Source: Heterotrichella gracilis
Taxonomy: Eukaryota; Sar; Xanthophyceae; Tribonematales; Xanthonemataceae
Length of the DNA stretch: 64,000 bases
Direction of reading: 5' to 3'
Assembly: GCA_032358255.1 (NCBI GenBank)
Contig: JAULBX010027827.1
Location: forward strand, 124,001-188,000
Position numbers and translations under genes: made by a program. Below, piece after piece: positions 11,225 through 23,935 of the stretch (position 1 is the stretch's first letter; each line of letters begins with the position of its first letter). Below the pieces are notes generated by a model that worked only from the letters and a program-made list of their open reading frames with translations, was not told the origin of the DNA and ran no database searches.

Positions 11225-14082
11225 CTACGTGCCCGGCTCCGAGCCCCCCGGTAGGTCATCCAATGCGTGCTTGTCCCCATCCACGTAATACCGCCAGGCG
11301 TGCTGCATGCGGTTGAGCTTGTCTGGGTGGTAGTTCATGTGGACCATGACGGGGAGGGGCTGCTCGCTCTGGGGCCGGTGCCGCACCGTCTTGAACAGGA
11401 CCTTGGAGTTCATGAACCTGGGCGAATGGGATGGGTGTACCTTTTTGCATCTCTGGAACTAGAAATGGAGATAAATTGCATTGTTTCATAATGCACCTAT
11501 GTGGTTGCATCCCTGGAGAACGGAAGTGGTGATTCATTGAACATTTTTGTAGTGCGCCACTTTAAGGCAAGGGGAATGGTAGCAGGGCAAGGGGAATGCC
11601 AAGCATCGCCCTGGCTGGGCAGAATGGTGCATGACTGCCGTATTCTCAACAATGCCGCAGCTGTGCATGCTGGAGGTTTGGGTTCAGGGCTGTGTGCACG
11701 GTTTGGGGTTTAAGGTCAGGGCTGCGGGCAAGGTTTAGGGTTCAGGCTCAGGGTTCAGGGCCATGTGCACGCACTTGTATATGTCCAGCACCCTGACCGC
11801 CACGTTGGGCGCCTTGTAGTCCCCGTGTGACAGGAAGAACATCTCCATGTTGTACATGCTCTGATCCCACTCCTTCTCGCGGCTCAGCCTGAAGCAGGGA
11901 GCCAGGGCAGGGTGAGCCAATTGAGGTTTAAGGAGGATCGGCGTGGCGCAGCATGTGGTACAGGAAATACAAGGGATGGGGAGTGTAGTAATGGCGGGTA
12001 TGGACGGGTGGTGACTAACCGCCTTTCAGCATGTGGATTCAACTGTGCGCTGACCTGGCCTATTGCGCCATTAATGGGTGCAGAAAATTCACTATCCCTG
12101 CCACTGCATGTCCCCAATCCCCTGCGTTTGATCCCCGCCCTGCATGCACCACCGTGGCCCAGTGCATGTGCGCAACCTCACTAACTGCCCCTCATGCCAA
12201 CCCCATGTGGTGCGCATGCCCTACAGCCCATACCAGCCAGGGTATGCACCGCCGCTCACTGCAACCCCCACACCCTTCCATGCACACGGTTGTAGGTGTA
12301 GGTGCCTGTCTGCAATCCGCTAATTCAAGAATCAGGGTTTCGGGTTGATTGCAGGTACCTGTCTGCGATTCGCTTCATCAGCTCCTTGCTGGGCTCCGTG
12401 GCCCGGATGTAGAACAGGCCAGAGTTCATTGCCATGTGGCGCGTGGCCTGTGCGTAGCGTGACCACCCCATGCTCTGGTCATCGATGCCGTCTATGTGTC
12501 CGTATGCGGTTGGCTCATCAAACCCATCGGACATGCCCTCCACGTCGTGGTCCTTGTACAGGTGCTTGAAGGGGTCCTGGGGAGGGGGAAAAGAGGCAGG
12601 GATTCGAGTGTGTCGTGCCCTGTATGTGTGATGTTGGGGCTGATGTAGCACCCCTTGGGCCCACCTGGGAGGATGTGTGAGTGTATGTGGATGCTGCTTA
12701 TCTTTGTGCATCCCTTGAGAGCCATCGCATGGTATTGCCTGGTACGATATGGCCCGTGAGGTTTTCATAATGCGGCAGTTTTTTCAACAATATCTTTGAT
12801 AGTATGAGGCAAGATGGCGAGGTAGGATATGCTGGTATTGCGTGGTCCAAGAGTTGTTCAAAGGGGTCTATCATGTGTACCTGTAGGACCAGCACGTCCA
12901 CATCACACAGCAGCACGTTCCACCCGAGCTGGAGGAACTCCGATATGATGCCAAACTTCATGGCGGACACAGCATGGTTGTCGCCTGTGTTCTCGTGGTG
13001 CTTGGGGATCTGCAACAGAGGATGATGATGGTGATGTGGTGGGCTTGCTGGCACCCCAGTAGAGGATTGTAACGCAGTGACCCTGCTGGCATCGCAACAC
13101 ATCCTTTCCATGTACAATCCCCGTGCTTGATCCCCAGGCATGCAAGTACCCATGGCTGGTCCCCACCAACGCACGTCCCACAAGCGCTCCTGCCCGCGCC
13201 AAATAGAAGCATGCTGCAGGTTCTTTCCGTGACCACGAACCACCCCCCGCAGCAGGTATGGTTTGTTATTGTCATCGTCAGCTGACTGTATGCGCACCAC
13301 ATCCGCCAATTACCCAAGGCCCAACAGGCGTGATGGGGAGTGCAGCTTACCACCACGGGTCTGTAGAAGCACTGCTCTTTTTGCTCGATACACCACTTGT
13401 TCAGCTTGTCGTCAATTGCCACAACCAGGTAGTTGGTCACTCCTGCGTGCTTCACACCCTGCAATCCCAAACAGGCTATTCAGCCATGGCATGCGTCCAG
13501 AATTGCTTTACATGCCCATGGTGCTGCTGATGCTGTCCAGTGGTGGTGCTAATCTGCTGTGGATGACTCATAGAGGCAAGTGGTGCGGTCAGAAGTCCAT
13601 CGAAGCCTGCACCATAGAGCCTGGAGGGCCATGGCATGCGACAGGGGAAGCCCCAGCCTTGTTGCAGCAGATGCTGACCATGGTGCTGCTGATGCTGTTG
13701 TAAACTTGAAGAGCCAAGTGGTGCAGTCAAAAGTCCGTCAGTGTGCTGTTATGGTGCCCACCTTGAGCCACATTGGCAGCTCTCCATAGGGCACCAAGTT
13801 GTAGTTGGAGATGGCAATCATGACGTCTTTGGAGGGAGCTATTCTCATCAGGACCTCCTCCAGAGCGTTCCTTGGCTTCCCCTTCAAAGGTTTCGACAGC
13901 TCCTGCATCTTCCTCCCCCCCCCCTCTGCCGTCTCTGTGGGTGCTGCCGTGTAGGCCAAATACATTCGTTCTGACACGATGACACCCACACAGATGCCCA
14001 GCACGAATGCTGTTGTGAGGACCTTTGACCGGGACCGGGCTTTCGTCTTCCCCTGTGAGTCGTCATAGTCGTCGCTGCCCAT
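11225..14082 (-). CDS. XEG113-like arabinosyltransferase (GT77)
   Basis: Six exons (14082-13762, 13458-13351, 13009-12881, 12576-12359, 11888-11775, 11417-11225) give 360 residues. Residues 1-20 are cytosolic and basic, about 21-42 form one membrane anchor, and the rest is lumenal: a type II Golgi enzyme. The nucleotide-sugar/metal-binding DVD lies at 179-181 within [11 protein letters not shown]. The following [18 protein letters not shown] and the C-terminal [12 protein letters not shown] and [11 protein letters not shown] closely match plant XEG113, which extends arabinose chains on hydroxyproline residues of extensins. A role in arabinosylating wall or extracellular-matrix hydroxyproline proteins is inferred. 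It is shorter than the plant enzyme at the N-terminus. All joints are in phase, including two split codons. Confidence 0.85.
11680..11775 (-). repeat. Telomere-like tract and donor-side copy in arabinosyltransferase intron 5
   Basis: Imperfect TTTAGGG/TTCAGGG units fill 11700-11760 on the plus strand, flanked by two copies of an element containing GTGCACG (about 11690 and 11765). On the sense strand the tract reads CCCTAA after the donor, the reverse of most other cases in this window. Confidence 0.5.
12297..12330 (-). repeat. Copy of the exon 4 3' edge in arabinosyltransferase intron 4
   Basis: A 34-bp stretch matches the true exon end and donor at about 12352-12386 with a few changes. Shared plus-strand words include CCTGTCTGC and CGCT. 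A short telomere-like TTTCGGG/CAGGGTTT tract separates the two. Confidence 0.6.
13518..13745 (-). repeat. Direct duplication inside arabinosyltransferase intron 1
   Basis: Two related blocks lie at about 13518-13600 and 13677-13740. They share GTGCTGCTGATGCTGT and a second element with CAAGTGGTGC-GTCA-AAGTCC. Both are wholly intronic. Confidence 0.55.
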
Positions 14083-15029
14083 TGCGAGAGTCCCTCTAAA
14101 AAACCACGGTCACGAGAAAAGCTAAACAGTTCACTTCTGATGGAGCCAAATTTCGCCTGAGCCTCAGACGCAAAGGTGCGATGTCCAAGCAATTCGTTCA
14201 CAGGCCCATCAGTACTCTGCTACACTGGTCTCAGGCGTTACACTAGTTGGGGTGGTGGCGATCCTGCCCCTTTTCAAAGCATTGGCTAAACGAAGACGTC
14301 TATATAATATAGTGTGCCACGAGGGAGACATGTCCGGGCAGATTTCGAAGTGCGTGCATGCAACTTTGATGGGACCAAGCGCTTGTAACCCTGCGGCATC
14401 AATATTCAGGTGATAGCGATACCTGCTGGTGGTGAATGTAGTTTGCGGGTCAGCTTGGCACATGCCTTCGTCACTCCACATGTATGCATTTACACCCGTA
14501 CTACGGCATCTATGCAACCTTGAAAGACCTTTGATGGCACCATAAAGTTCGGGACCCAACGGGCTAGAGTTATTTATTACAGCCTACCAGACCAGACCTT
14601 TGGCCGCCCAGCTGCCACTGTGACAGCAGTCACTCCCCCTTATCAAAAGTCAATGCAGCCACCCAGCACAATGGTACACCATCCACTCCACTAGCCAGTG
14701 CTGGCACTTTGGCTGACAGTGCCTCCCAGGCTGGAGTCCCAGTGACTCTCAGGCGGGAGTCCCAGCCCTGAATGGGCGCGGCCTTCAGCAGCTAACCCCA
14801 GCACTCAGTGGGCAACACCATCCCCAAATAGAAAGAAAGACAGAATGAAAACGCCCACAGGTGACAGCCAGGCACAACACACACAATACCGCTAGCTCCC
14901 GTGTACAGCATCGTCCCTCACTACTCGGCACGTGGTAGTCGAGCTTGCCCTGCACCGGGCCCTAACTTGGTGGCACGCCTGGCGGGGGAACCTGAGGGGG
15001 ACTAATACGACTGCTCGCAAGCGCATCCC
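14083..15029. other. Intergenic between two minus-strand genes
   Basis: The left end is the presumed promoter of the arabinosyltransferase gene and has one TGCATGCA (14355). The right part is the 3' flank of NEMF, with a minus-strand TGTAA at 14577-14581, about 450 bp after the stop. Between 14690 and 14790 short words such as GAGTCCCAG recur. Nothing else was found. Confidence 0.45.
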
Positions 15030-18000
15030 TCATTTCCTCCCCTTCTTCTTGAGCGCCAGCACGCCCTGCGCTGCCACCTTGACATCGCCCAGCATGGCCG
15101 CCACCACCTCCATGTCGGGGATGGAGCGGGTCAGCTCGCGCTCCCGGGGACCAAGGGCAGGGTCCTTGCTGCGCAGGAGCAGCTCCAGGGCCTGCGGGAG
15201 TAGGATTAGGGTTTAGTGTTTAGGGTCTACAGAGAGTGGTACATGCGAGGGAGTATGCTGGCGTGGCCCATGGGGAGCAGCCTTGCGTGCCTCAGCAGCT
15301 TAGGGTTTAGGACTGCTCCCCTTAGGGTATTGACAGTGGTGGCCGTGGCTAGACGCTGTGTGATGAAGCACGTGTGCACAGGACCATGGGGATGTGCCGC
15401 TGCACACAGTGCGCAAAACATAGGCGCAGAATGCAATGCCAAGGACACTCAGTTGTCAAGAACAACTAACAGGCATACAATTAAGCCATGCAGACCAGGT
15501 CAACACAAACCATCAGGGCAATGCGCAGCACACCCCACAGCCGACCCCCACCGAACCCACCACCTGCTGAATCCCCGCTGGCCACACCACGCGTTGATCA
15601 ACATCCTGCACACACAGTGCCTACTCCCGTAACTACCCACCCACCCCACCAACCGCCTTTCCAATCCCCCCCACCCCCCACCTGCTTGGCCGCCCTCCCC
15701 TTGCGCTGGTTGCCCGGTATGAGCTTCACCCTGTGGCGGTACCCCGTGAGTGCGGAGTAGGGCGCGCACACAGGCAGGCAGGCAAGCAGCACGTCCCCTG
15801 CCTGGGGTGCGCCAGTGAGCGAGTCCACGTCCCGCAGCCGCTCCAAGTCGGACTCATCAAGCACCTTGACCTGAGCGCCAGGGAAAAGGAAAAGGGCTCA
15901 AATGCCAGGTGCATGCAAGCAGACATCTGGCCAGAGGCCAGACGTACGCAGCACTTTGGGCCTTTGGGGTGGGTGGGTAATTGGGCGGGTGAAGGGATTA
16001 GGGATCAGGTACATGGTGCATCCAGGATAGATCTGGCTCCATGCCTCACATCTTGAAGGTTGGCATGGCAGGGCTGCATGGTCCAGGGGGCGTCCAAACA
16101 GATATGTGGCTTATCTGGCCCGATGGCATCACCCCCTTGCCCTGCCCCAAGTCTCACCTGTTCCTCTGCCAGCAGAGCCGCCACATCAGCCTTCTCATCT
16201 GGGTCCATGGCCTGCACACAGGGGTACCCATGCTTCAGAAAACGCAACACTGCGGCAGAAAAGGAGAACGTGCCTGGGCCTAGGCAGAACAGGGAGCTGG
16301 GACAAGTGCATGTAGGCCTGCATACGCCTGTCGAAGAAATTGCTAATTAGCATATATTGTATGACCAAAAATCCCTAGCAGGGTGGGTTTTCCAACCCAC
16401 CTCCTGTGCCTCCGCCTCAGCCTCACTGGACCCCCCAGACCCCTCCCCTGTTCCCTCATCTGCCGCCTCCCCTGCCTGCCCCTCCCCCTCCCCTACCCTC
16501 CCTCCATTCTCCTCCCTCTGCCCCCCTTGATCAGGCTCCGCAACCTCGCCCACCACCACTGGCTTGGCAGTCATTCGGGCGATTTCCTCGGGGGTTGGGG
16601 CCGCAAACATGGCGGGGTCGGGCGCAGACTTGTTCTCCTTGCGCGCCTGGCGCTCGTGCTTGCGGCTGTTTTTGTCCTTCTTCTGACCTGAAGGCACAAT
16701 CACAATCAAAATTAGACGCCATTCCGTCATAAACTTCATTACTAAGCTTTCGATCACAGTCACAATCAGACCCCATTCCGGTAATTTTCATTGCTAGGTT
16801 CTCCATTCCATTCATTCCACCAGCCTGTCAGGCACTGCGACTGGTTGGAGTTGCTGATGCTGCGGGCAACCATGTACCTCTCTGCCGACAGATTGCAGTT
16901 GCGTCGCCCTCCACTGAGCAACATCACCCTACATAAACCCTAAACCCTACCCCCTTTACCTGCTAATTGCAGCAGCTGCATGGCCAGCTTCCTGCCCTCC
17001 ACTGAGTAAGAATTTACCCTACATACGTTATACCATCTGCCCCAAATCCTAAACCCCAAACCCTTACCTGCCGATTGCAGCAGCTGCATGGCCAGCTTCC
17101 GATCCTCCTCATCCTGGTCCCCATACTTCTCCTTTGCCTTCTTTTGCTTCGCGTTCTTCCCCCTTAGCCCGGGCTTGGCAGCAGGCACGCCAGGCGCTGT
17201 AGCTTCCTTCTTGGCCTCCCGCCGCTGCTGCTCCCTCTTGCGCGCCTCCTCGAGGGTCAGCTGCTGGTCGGGTGCTGACGTGGCGGGGGGCTGGGGGGCT
17301 GAGCTGGATGCTGCGCCAGGCTGTGTCTGAGGTGGGGGCTGTTGGCCTGACGTGCCCTATAAGGCAGATTGCGGCAGTTGGCAGGGTGCATCAACAATGA
17401 GAAATTTCTGTAAATGTCAGGAGAGTGGATCATTGTACAGGTGTCAGTTTCCTCTGGCCAATCTGTAGAGCAAACTTGACACAAATGAGCCACTATCAAA
17501 TACTTGGGGTTTACATTGGCTAAAGGGTGTGTGCAATGTAACAAGGGCATCAATGCCGATCGTAACGCGCATGCAGTCACCTAATCATGTATTTTGAGCT
17601 GCCTTTACTTGACAAAAGAACTCCCTAATAAAGTGCCGCCTTGCACTGCACATGGCAAGCAACCGGCTGACAAGGGCAACCTGAGCAACATCCCCCCACC
17701 CACCTTTTTCATTGCCTTCCTCTCCGCTGCAGACAGATGCCTCCTGGAGGGGTCAGATCCATCGTCTTGCTTGGAAGATGACGGGGCGCTTTGTTCCACC
17801 TCCTCTTCGATGGATGTGTACGACGTCTCGGGGGCATCCAAGCCGTACCTCTCATACTGGGACCCAGCACCCACCCTGCAACAGCCATGGTGCATTCAGG
17901 ACAACTATGGACACATGCAAGTCATACACAGAAACCTCTATGTATGGACTAAGAACTATAGTGGTCCACTGTCCAGGACACCCAGAGCAGTGCAGGGATA

Positions 18001-21000
18001 CATGACATGGCACATGACCATATGCATGGAAATGGCACGCAATCTCACGCAAGGCCATGCACGCAAGGCCAGACTAGCCTCAAACCAACTAGTGACAACA
18101 TGCCAGCTTGCGCTACATCATTACATTGTTTACATGCTCTTCCGGCACAATGCCAGGTCAGCAACATGCAGCATGCACAACATGCGCCACGCATATAAGC
18201 AAACACACCTGCTCCTCCTTGTGTCCAATGGGTCATAGCCACCATCCAAAAACGCATCCAGCGCGCTCATGCCCCCCTGGCTCGACTGCCCCACGGTGCC
18301 CGCGTCGTCATCTGCCGAAGCCCCGTCCTCCTCCCCTTCGTCTCCATCCTCCCCTGGGGCTGGCTCCGCACCCTCCTCACCATCCACACTCAGCTGTGTG
18401 AGCTGGGCCTCGGCTTCAATGGCCTCTGGATCAGCACACCACAGAAATTTCGGTCAAACGTAAGTTCCCTGGATACATTCCAGCCATGCAGCCAGACCAG
18501 CGGCCAGCCTTGCTCATGCAGGATCAGAGCGCAGCAGCTGTCAGTCGCAACTCGCCTCTGAAAGCACACCCACTCAGCAGGCAACAGGCAGCAACCACGC
18601 TTAAGCTAGAAAGCCATCACAACTGTACCCAGGCATCTCTAATCTAGGCAAATGGCTCACCCGCGTCTGCCTCATCCTCAGCTGACTTGATGGCTCTCTC
18701 CCCCAGGTGGTTTGGAATTGAGGACTCGTCCAGCCTGAACATGAGCGCAAAGCCCATGATGAGGGGCTGCGGTGGCAGGAAGTTCTTCTTCCCCCTCACC
18801 ATGAAGCTGCCTGTGGGGAGGTACTCGCCAGTGGGGGCAGTCTTGGAAACCTGCAGAGCAATGTCAGTAGGTCAGTCAGTTACCTGCATCCCAGCAATAC
18901 TGGCAGTCACCCATGCACAGCTTCAATCAGCCAGCTGTACTTTAATAGACCCTGCACTGATTCTGAATACGTGCATGTCAAGATCTTATAACCAGGCAAG
19001 TTGCAGGGGCCTTGCATTGGCGAAAAAAGAGTGTTGCCAGGCACAAATCAATATCAAATGCGTCAGCGCACATCATTGCCAACTTACAATAGAAGCAGCA
19101 ATATCAGCCACTTTGGAGAATCTACACCTTGCTTCTCACAAAGCTTTGGTTTCCAGGTGCGCAATCACACATTGCCAACTCATGTTCACACTGTACGATG
19201 CGATTCTTCACCAGCCCCTTCCGCACCTGGTCATGGTACACCCACCACGCCGACGTCACAATCTTTGCATGCCACGCCTGGCTGCGGCACACGCAGGCAC
19301 AGCCAGCTTGAGAGATGCTGAGCGGGGGGACGGGCTTGTCGGGGTCGTGGTTCTTGATGATGGTGGTGGAGGCGCCGTGCAGCTCCGCGTGCACGTACAC
19401 GTCGCCCTTCCTGCACAGACCAAGAAGGACAACCACCTTGAGGTATTACACATGGAATGGGCGTGTCTGCGCTCTCTTCATTCCCATTTACACCCACCAG
19501 TATTGAGCAGAGTGACAACACATTTGTAGACCAATTAATTAATCATCGGAGAAAATCTGATCAGGACCCTTATAAAATCATTGCACTTCCACTGATGTTC
19601 GCTTACAGCTGACAAAATTCATGTCCAACAGGTTAACCACCCTCATTGAGGGTTGCGGGTTGACACTAAACACTAAGCACTGCCCGGCCTTACCTGAGGT
19701 ACCTCTTGACCAGTATCTCGTTCTGCTGCGCATCCCTGCCACTGATGACCAGGTAGTTCTCTGTGGTTATGAACCAGTAAAACTTCTCAAACCACATGGG
19801 CTTGCGCACAACCTGCATGGTGGAAGCCTGCGACCGAACCTGCACAACACAACGCAAACACCCTGTCAAATAAGGATGCATCCTTCTAGCAATGTATATT
19901 CCTTTGTCTCCATTCCCCCCTTCTTTGGCTGGATTTCATGACATCTCCAATTGGCACAGCATGTCGCTGTTTCGATCACAAAGTGACATGAATCTTTTGG
20001 AACTAATCACCTAGATACTAGTTAGAAGTGCGCAGCAAAATAGCAGCCATGCCCCACGCACTGCAGGCATTCACAAGCCCCTGATATGTGCCAGCCCCAT
20101 GAAACTGCCGCTGAAGCCTAGACAATGCAGACATGGGGCAATACCTTTGTGAGCTGCTGCTGTGCTTTCTTCTCTGCTGCCTTGAAGGCCTTCTCATTGG
20201 CCTCAATGGTCTTCTGCTGCTTCACCACGTGCTTCTTGCGAGTCTCGTAGTGGGCCCGGGCATTGCCAAAGGCGCTCAGGCCAAGGTCAACTTCAACCTG
20301 TAATATGCAAAAGGAATGATCAATTCCTCTGTGTAGAATAGCTTCTGATGCAATTTGCCATGAAGCGTCAGCTCACACCAGGACACACATCGTGGCAATA
20401 GCAATCATACTCGTTACAGAAAAATAGAAGGACAGCACACACCACGCTAAAATTGGTACACAGTCCTGGATTGATCAGCATAATACAACTGACATAGCAT
20501 TTATATTTCATATTCCCCAAGCAAAAGCAAGCAGCAGACGCCACAAGGCTCACCTTTGATGCAGGCCTGGTCAGCGCCTCCTCGTCCTCCCCATCCTCAT
20601 CCAGGTAGTTGCCCAGCAGCAGCGTGATGGAGTTGCGCTCAAGCTGCAGAGAGTCAACCGCAGCCGCGATGGGGTTGCCAGCCTTCTTCTCATCCTTGAT
20701 CATCCGGGACAGGTCCCGCCAGTCCATGCCGCTGGCGATGGCCTCGTTCACTGCGTTGATGGCGGCGTCAACCAGGTCCAGGTTGTACTCGATCAGCGCT
20801 GCCTGCATGTGCGGAGGTGACGTCAGGTTGGGTTGAGAGGTTTGAAATTCACGCCTTCCTCTCGCAAAGGAGTGCAAGGGAAAAGTTACAATAAAAACGA
20901 CATTATATTTACAAATGCAAAGGATATAAAGCCTTACATTAAACTTGGAAATTTCAAGGTACAAAACTCAAGGCATGAATAACTACAACTGGTAGGTTCC

Positions 21001-23935
21001 ATTTGCTCTATTACAGTCGCCACACGATCAGCGGCCCCAGCCACGTCCCAGCCACATGTAGTGACATAATTGCGGTGGCTGTACCTTCATGTCTGCAATC
21101 TCGGCCTCCTTGGCCAGCGTCTCAGCTCGCTTCCCCTGGTCATCCTTGATCTTCACCAGCTTGGACACAGCCTGCTTCTCCTGCTGGACCCGCTGGTTGT
21201 CGAGCTTCTGGGTTTCAATCTGAAGAGCACAGGAGCATCATGTCAGTGCCACTGAGATGTCACAGCTAAGATACCAAGCTGAGATGCCAAGCTGAGATAC
21301 CACGCTGAGATCAATACCACACTACATGAGCCTAGTGAACATGTCAGGTACTGGCGAAGATCAGCATGTCGAGGTAATTGTACGTATTATAAGGCTAGAT
21401 ATAAAACTTGAAATTGGTGTCACTCAATGCCAGTGCTGTATACCTTGCTGAAGAATTCATCCAGAGCTGCGTCAAAGGTGGGGAAGTCAAGCCGTGGCTT
21501 GTCGGCATGCTGCTTGAGAATGAGAGGCTCAAAGTCGTTGTACAGGACAGGCTCCTCCGTCTCACCGGGCTTGGCGAGGCCTGCACATTATTATGCAATT
21601 GTTAATTATTGTCATTATTAAAAGCATTGGCAATGATCCACAGCAGAATCAGCTCACTCGCGGTACTCGAAACACTCAAAGGCTGCTACAGCAACATCCT
21701 GCAGAGCAGAAACCAGCAAGATAGAGAGCTCCCCAAGAGATTCACAGCCACAATAGTTGGTAACTACGCTTTCCCACCAAACATGCAAAGGAATATTCCC
21801 CAAAGTTACACCAGCTATATTAATCAGCAACCCGCTCATATAAGACAACGCAGGTACTGTGTCCTCACCTGGTTTGGTCAAGATGTACCCTGCGGGCGGC
21901 TCCTTCTCGATCTCATCCATCCAGTGCTCATAGCCCCTGATGGCCCCCATGAGGCTCCCACACTCCTCGTCAGACAGGGGCAAGGCGTGCACCTTGCGGT
22001 CAGGCTGCAGGCCGGCTGTGAGGATGCAGTGGTCAACCACAGCAGGGCCAAACGGCAGCACACTGCCCACAGCACCTGCACCAGCGTATTGAAGTTGGTA
22101 TTTATCGATACCTTGTATCAGAGTGTACAACACTGCTCATAGCAAGTCCACCACCAGAATTCGAATCCAAGATATGCTGGCATTTCTTTTGAATATTCTG
22201 TTGTGCACGGCAGGGCAGACCTGCGCAAGGTCATGTTCCCAAAACCATTTACATCTCTATGCACATGGCTGCTTGCCAGCCACCATGACATTGCACAGCT
22301 TGGAATACAAATAGGCACCCACCTTTCAGGGGCTGGTCTTTGGTGCACTCCGCCAGAGCTGCTTTCATCTGTGGCTGGGACACCGGCTGCCTGAGGCGGA
22401 TGGTGTGGATGGGGTAGGGGTGGCGCGCCATCATCGCAACCCCCTTGTCGTCATCCCGGTGCGATCGCAGCAGAGTGATCACTTCGTACTTGGAATCGGT
22501 GAGGATCAGGTTGCCCTGCCGGTGGCACAAGGGAGGCTTGGCACATGCGCCATGGCAATGTAGGATATGGCCTATGCAGGAGCATGCACATGCACCACGC
22601 CTGATGCCATGCACTTGATGGTGACTGCAACATGACCCCACCTGTGCGTACAGCTGGTGGTGCGCGTGGTACCCGCATCCACACGCGAACACCGCTCAAA
22701 CCCTAAACCTCAAGCCCAAACACTAGGCAAAGATCGCAATACACTCTGAACCCTAAATCCCTAATCCCCACCTGTGCGTACAGCTCCAGCAGCAGGTGGT
22801 GCGCATGGTCCCCGCTACCAAGGGCAAAAACCGCCCTAAAACCCTAAAACCATAAAGGCTAAACCCCTGAACCATGGCACCCACCTGCGCATACGGCACC
22901 GTGAGGCACCACCACCCATACGTGCAGTCCGCCCTAAAATCCTAAAACCCTAAACCCTAACCCCCACCTGCGCGTACAGCTCCAGCAGCAGGTGGTGTGC
23001 GTGGTCCCCGCTCCCAAATGTGAAGTCCACCACCCTGTCCACCCCCAGCTGGTTGACCGCCTCCAGTCGCCGTGTGCGCAGGTGCTTGCGCAGCTTGAGG
23101 GTGAAGTTGGAGGGGGTGTCGCCCTTGTCGCGCGTGAACTGGGAGGGGGGGTAGGGTTTTAGGGTTTAAGAGTTAGGGTTTGGGGTGGAGGGGGTGTCGC
23201 CTTGTTGCCGGTGAACTGGGGTAGGGTTTTAGGGTTAGGGATTTTAGGGTTCAGGGTGGAGGGTCAGAGCGGAGGGTGGAGGGGTGTCGCCCTTGTCGTG
23301 GGTGAACGGGCGAGTTGGTGGGTGGGTGTGGGTGAGGCTGGGGTTTGCGGTGTGGACGAGGAGAGGGGGCGGTGTATCATGGGTGTGGTGGCGAGGGTTA
23401 GATGACATCGTGCACAATGGGGTTGGCGTGCAATGCTACCAATGCAAGGTGAAGGATCGGGTTGTACCTGTGTTGAGTGAAATCGAATTCCCGACTCCAG
23501 CAGCACAAACACCTTCTCCCCATCATCGCCACTGCGCGCCAGCTTCAGCATGTACGTCTGCGGGGTGGGGTGGCAACAGATGGTTCATTGAAAGGAACAA
23601 GCAGCCACATAGTCATACCGTAGTTTGTGTCTCAATAGTGCATCCTAGCCTGCGCCTGGTTCTTGGGCATGGGTTGAACCCATAGCCCTGGCAACCCGTG
23701 CCCTCAACCCATGCATGATCGTTTTCATGATGAACACCGTTAGTTGCGTAGGCCTCGACCCATAACGCAGACAATATGTTGAGGTTTTCCATGCCTCTGT
23801 TTTTTGCATACGTGTTGACATCCATACCTTAGGGTTGAGGTCGTAAATGTTGGCCAAGCGCATGCCAATCACCCTCTTTTGCAGGCAAGCCACCTCGGAA
23901 CAAACATCGGCAGAAGTGAAGCGCTGCTTCACCAT
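15030..23935 (-). CDS. NEMF: NEMF / RQC2 ribosome quality control factor (NFACT family)
   Basis: Nineteen exons (23935-23828, 23557-23468, 23138-22968, 22515-22323, 22075-21869, 21580-21444, 21219-21085, 20802-20554, 20297-20145, 19839-19694, 19410-19227, 18850-18661, 18425-18209, 17875-17704, 17356-17068, 16687-16401, 16211-16158, 15870-15682, 15191-15030) total 3333 nt, 1110 residues, every joint in phase. The N-terminus [11 protein letters not shown] and [11 protein letters not shown] (with the D100-R101 pair tied to C-terminal tailing in the family) mark NFACT-N. A charged coiled-coil middle follows, then NFACT-R with [13 protein letters not shown] (about 531-545) and [10 protein letters not shown], an acidic linker, and NFACT-C ending KKKGRK. 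The protein binds stalled 60S subunits, recruits Listerin and adds C-terminal tails to stuck peptides. Length matches plant and animal NEMF. It is transcribed divergently from eIF3L. The exon 17 acceptor (16211) was chosen by phase over one at about 16253. Confidence 0.95.
16880..17067 (-). repeat. Copies of the exon 15 3' edge with telomere-like tracts, NEMF intron 15
   Basis: The true exon end at 17068 is followed on the sense strand by GGGTTTGGGGTTTAGG. One good copy of the exon edge plus donor lies at about 16957-17012 (shared GCAGCAGCTGCATGGCCAGC), and a weaker one at about 16880-16925. The spacers hold CCCTACATA and CCTAAACCCTA on the plus strand. Confidence 0.75.
22639..22967 (-). repeat. 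Array of exon 3 3'-edge copies in NEMF intron 3
   Basis: Three degenerate copies (starting about 22639, 22769 and 22881) precede the true exon end at 22968; spacing is 80-130 bp. Each holds CACCTG-GCG-TAC followed by the [10 protein letters not shown]-coding edge in part, then a CCCTAAA-type tract. The copy at 22769 is nearly identical to the exon over some 50 bp and keeps the donor GT. Confidence 0.85.
23139..23310 (-). repeat. Copies of the exon 3 5' edge with telomere-like tracts, NEMF intron 2
   Basis: Two copies of the first 35 bp of exon 3 plus acceptor (about 23185-23220 and 23273-23310) lie upstream of the exon, with plus-strand GTGTCGCC-TTGT-G-GTGAAC shared by all. Plus-strand TAGGGTTTTAGGG tracts lie between, so the sense strand reads CCCTAAA just before each acceptor. 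Confidence 0.8.

Noticed and set aside
21654-21868. Frame that stays open past NEMF exon 5
   Set aside because: No acceptor/donor pair in phase, and family alignment passes directly from exon 5 to exon 6; treated as intron.
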